A stretch of 53,478 nt of DNA from Candidatus Nanoarchaeia archaeon (GTDB lineage Archaea; Nanobdellota; Nanobdellia; Woesearchaeales; UBA525). The stretch covers positions 1 through 53,478 of the forward strand of contig JANQNB010000001.1 of assembly GCA_028279755.1 (NCBI GenBank). Direction: 5' to 3'. Position numbers and translations under genes: made by a program. Below are positions 49,705 to 53,478 of this stretch, piece after piece (position 1 is the first letter of the stretch; each line of letters opens with the position of its first letter). The notes beneath the pieces were generated by a model. The model saw nothing but the letters and a program-made list of their open reading frames with translations, was not told the origin of the DNA and did not search any database.

Positions 49705-51009
49705 GTGAGTAAGAGGTCTTCTGCAACTGCATTCAAGATCGCCGCCGTGCATGCTCGAGAGATCCTTGACAGCAGGGGCAATCCAACAGTGGAGGCTGAT
49801 GTTGTCCTCGGAGACGGCACGCTCGGCCGTGCAGCAGTGCCGAGCGGCGCTTCTACAGGACGCCATGAAGCCGTCGAGCTCCGGGACAGGGATAAGGCGT
49901 ATCATGGCAAAGGCGTGATGAAGGCAGTGGCGAACATCAACGTGGCGATCGCGAAGAAGCTGAAAGGCCTTGATGTGCGGGAACAAGCTGCTATCGACCA
50001 GGCAATGCTGGCGCTTGATTCCACGCCGAACAAGGCGCGCCTGGGTGCGAACGCCCTCCTTGCGGTGAGCATTGCCGCCTGCCGTGCTGCAGCCGCAGCG
50101 CAGAAGCTCGAACTTTACGAATACCTCGCAAAGCTCACTGGCAACGAAGCATTCCTGCCCATCCCGTTCTGCAATGTCATCAACGGCGGCAAGCACGCAG
50201 AGGGCAAGCTGAAGCTCCAGGAATTCATGATCGTGCCGATCGGCGCGCGCAAGTTCAGCGAAGCAGTGCAGATGGTAGCTGAAACGTATCAGGTGCTGAA
50301 GAAGGCCCTGCACAACAAATACGGGGCGAGCGCCACGCATGTCGGCGACGAAGGCGGCTTCGCTCCGCCGCTGGAAACCCCGGAAGAGACCCTAGACTTG
50401 CTCCAGACAGTGATCAAGAAAGCAGGCTATACCAAGCGGATGATGATCGCGCTCGACCCTGCGGTGAGCGAACTCTATAACGGCAAGCGCTATGACATCG
50501 GCGAGCAGCAGCTCCTGCCAGAAGAGCTTGTCGCGTACTGGATGGAGCTCACCAAGAAGTATCAGATCATCTCTCTTGAAGACCCGCTGGGCGAGGACGA
50601 TTACCTGAGCTGGCACATGCTGTACGATAATATCCAGCGCGAAAAGCGTAAGTTCCAGCTTGTGGGCGATGACCTGACTGTTACGAACACTGCCAGGATC
50701 CAGAAAGCGATCGACGAGCAGTTATGCAACACCTTGCTGCTGAAAGTTAACCAGATCGGCACGGTGACTGAAGCGCTTAACGCTGCGATGCTGGCACGTG
50801 GCGCTGGCTGGAACATCATGGTCTCGCACCGGAGCGGCGAGACTGAAGACACCTTCATCGCAGACCTCGCGGTGGCGCTCGGCTGCGGCCAGATCAAAGC
50901 AGGAGCGCCGTGCCGTGGCGAACGCACGGCGAAATTCAACAGGCTGCTCCGTATCGAGGAGCATCTGGGCAAGAAAGCGCGATATCCGAAATTCACACTT
51001 CCGACGTGA
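49705..51009 (+). CDS. eno: Enolase
   Basis: A 434-residue glycolytic enzyme (2-phosphoglycerate to PEP). Signatures: VHAREILDSRGNPTVEADV at the start, PSGASTGRHEAVELRD (catalytic loop), FCNVINGGKHAEGKLKLQEFM, ISLEDPLGEDD, VGDDLTVTN, LLLKVNQIGTVTEAL and MVSHRSGETEDTFIADLAVAL. The GTG at 49705 is preferred because GGGGGTGA lies eight bases upstream and the family start is near. The TATA box is at about 49651-49664. Co-transcribed with gpmI. Confidence 0.95.
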   Translation: MSKRSSATAFKIAAVHAREILDSRGNPTVEADVVLGDGTLGRAAVPSGASTGRHEAVELRDRDKAYHGKGVMKAVANINVAIAKKLKGLDVREQAAIDQAMLALDSTPNKARLGANALLAVSIAACRAAAAAQKLELYEYLAKLTGNEAFLPIPFCNVINGGKHAEGKLKLQEFMIVPIGARKFSEAVQMVAETYQVLKKALHNKYGASATHVGDEGGFAPPLETPEETLDLLQTVIKKAGYTKRMMIALDPAVSELYNGKRYDIGEQQLLPEELVAYWMELTKKYQIISLEDPLGEDDYLSWHMLYDNIQREKRKFQLVGDDLTVTNTARIQKAIDEQLCNTLLLKVNQIGTVTEALNAAMLARGAGWNIMVSHRSGETEDTFIADLAVALGCGQIKAGAPCRGERTAKFNRLLRIEEHLGKKARYPKFTLPT

Positions 51010-51013
51010 GACC

Positions 51014-52556
<1,543 letters not shown>

Positions 52557-52570
<14 letters not shown>

Positions 52571-53478
52571 AGTGTCTCTCGAAATATGTTCTTGACAGTT
52601 CTTGATGAAAGCGCTGAGAGCCCATGGCGAGCTTTTTCGCTTCTGGCCGTCCTCTGAGATATTCGCAAAGGCCGATTCCTACATGGTTGTACGCTGCCTT
52701 TGGTTCGAGAAACGGAGCAGTCAATGCGTCTGTGAGCGCGATGAGTTGGTAGACCTTTGCCACGACCGGGACATGTGCGACATCAGGGTTCTTGACAATT
52801 ATATCCGCTTGAGAGAGGTAGGCGTCTCCTTCTGTGTAGCAGGTGAGGAAGTCCATAGTCGGAATATGCTCATCGAGAAATGTTCTCAAGGAACCGATAG
52901 TAATCTTGTTCTCGCGCGCCAGTGCTTCGACTTCTGGTGAGATCCAGAAACGCAGCTGATGAGAGATCAGATGCATTGTCGCGAGTCTCTCCCGCAACTC
53001 TGGACTCGCTTCGACTGCCGCAGCAAGTTGTGCAAACCCTTTGACCTGTTGGAGTTCCTGATCTATCTGCTCAATGCGTGCGTATTCTGGCTGGAGCGCG
53101 TGGTGAAGTTCGTGCAGGTTTATGAGAGTCGATTGGACTGGCCGGGCGCGGTCGAAAACGAGATACAGGATCCTTTCGGTGGCTCCTGACTCGCTCGCTG
53201 TTGAGACTAATCCTGGTTGCGTGCCGAGTGCGTATTCTGTTATCCTTCCTCTTTCCAGCAACGTGCGGAAATCAGGGATGCTGTGATGCATACGGACAGC
53301 CAGGCTGGCCATTGCGAAAGATTCGGTTGGATTTCCAGGCTTGTAATTATAGGGAATGCTCTGCCCCAGCAAGTCCATAATACGCATATTTGTCTCACTG
53401 CCGATGCTGAGGATGTCGCCTGTTGTGCTGATCCTGCCGAGCTTGCCGCTGAAACGATCGAATGCATGGTTTTCGGTT
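52557..53478 (-). CDS. Protein with HExxH motif, possible metallopeptidase (5' end outside window)
   Basis: The frame stays open to the right edge, so the start may lie outside; the first in-window ATG is at 53387. A helical region carries INLHELHHALQPE, an HExxH zinc-binding pattern about 94 residues after that ATG. No second metal ligand is certain, and HExxH can occur by chance in a helical protein. No signal peptide or membrane helix is seen in the visible part. The 3' end overlaps the convergent gpmI gene by 14 bases. Confidence 0.6.

Overview
The window reads as a piece of an archaeal chromosome, most likely from a DPANN lineage near Woesearchaeota/Pacearchaeota (inference). Reasons: eukaryote-like ribosomal proteins (S8e, L37e, L44e, S27e), aIF1A, aIF2-alpha, Nop10, an Lsm protein, a GINS subunit, archaeal-type PEP carboxylase, an intron-containing tRNA-Leu, an archaeal S-layer protein, class III (type IV pilin-like) signal peptides, and TATA boxes about 26 bp upstream of many start codons, which implies leaderless mRNAs. 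Coding density is high, with many 4-base gene overlaps and convergent genes that touch or overlap.

Bases 1-17150 are mixed housekeeping: a membrane-anchored methyltransferase (cut by the left edge), a receiver-like protein, two-subunit class I fumarate hydratase, a P-loop kinase, a large membrane protein, an RDD/SppA operon, aIF1A, a Bat-type HTH regulator, a bacterial-type signal peptidase II (LspA), PEP carboxylase, an AlkD-like repair protein, a CARDB-type surface protein, an XRE-CBS regulator, a GH13 sugar phosphorylase-like enzyme, the S8e-Lsm-L37e cluster, a trypsin-like protease without a signal peptide, and tRNA-Leu(UAG). Two nested palindromes flank the small gene at 9757-10269.

Bases 17150-29130 hold the S-layer gene with a long, hairpin-rich leader, a second secreted protein, a radical SAM protein, GINS, small membrane proteins, a 2H phosphoesterase, and a translation cluster (L44e, S27e, aIF2-alpha, Nop10, PAC2 chaperone) that an antisense membrane gene interrupts. 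A cupredoxin-like protein with a bacterial lipobox follows.

Bases 29188-49576 are the most unusual part: about 20 kb that look like one surface-appendage and adhesion system. Two giant cysteine-rich secreted proteins (about 1370 and 1355 residues) share a colinear 557-bp 3' cassette. Between them is a tightly overlapping run of minor pilin-like genes that includes a von Willebrand A (MIDAS) protein and a DUF192 protein. After the second giant come a winged-helix coiled-coil protein, a type IV pilus/Tad-type ATPase, two platform proteins (one with a very lysine-rich N-terminus) and a major pilin. Both giants have a cysteine at the expected signal-peptide cleavage site. With LspA in the same window, lipid anchoring is a testable idea.

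Bases 49660-53478 carry enolase and a bacterial-type cofactor-independent phosphoglycerate mutase in one operon, then a gene with an HExxH motif that runs off the right edge.
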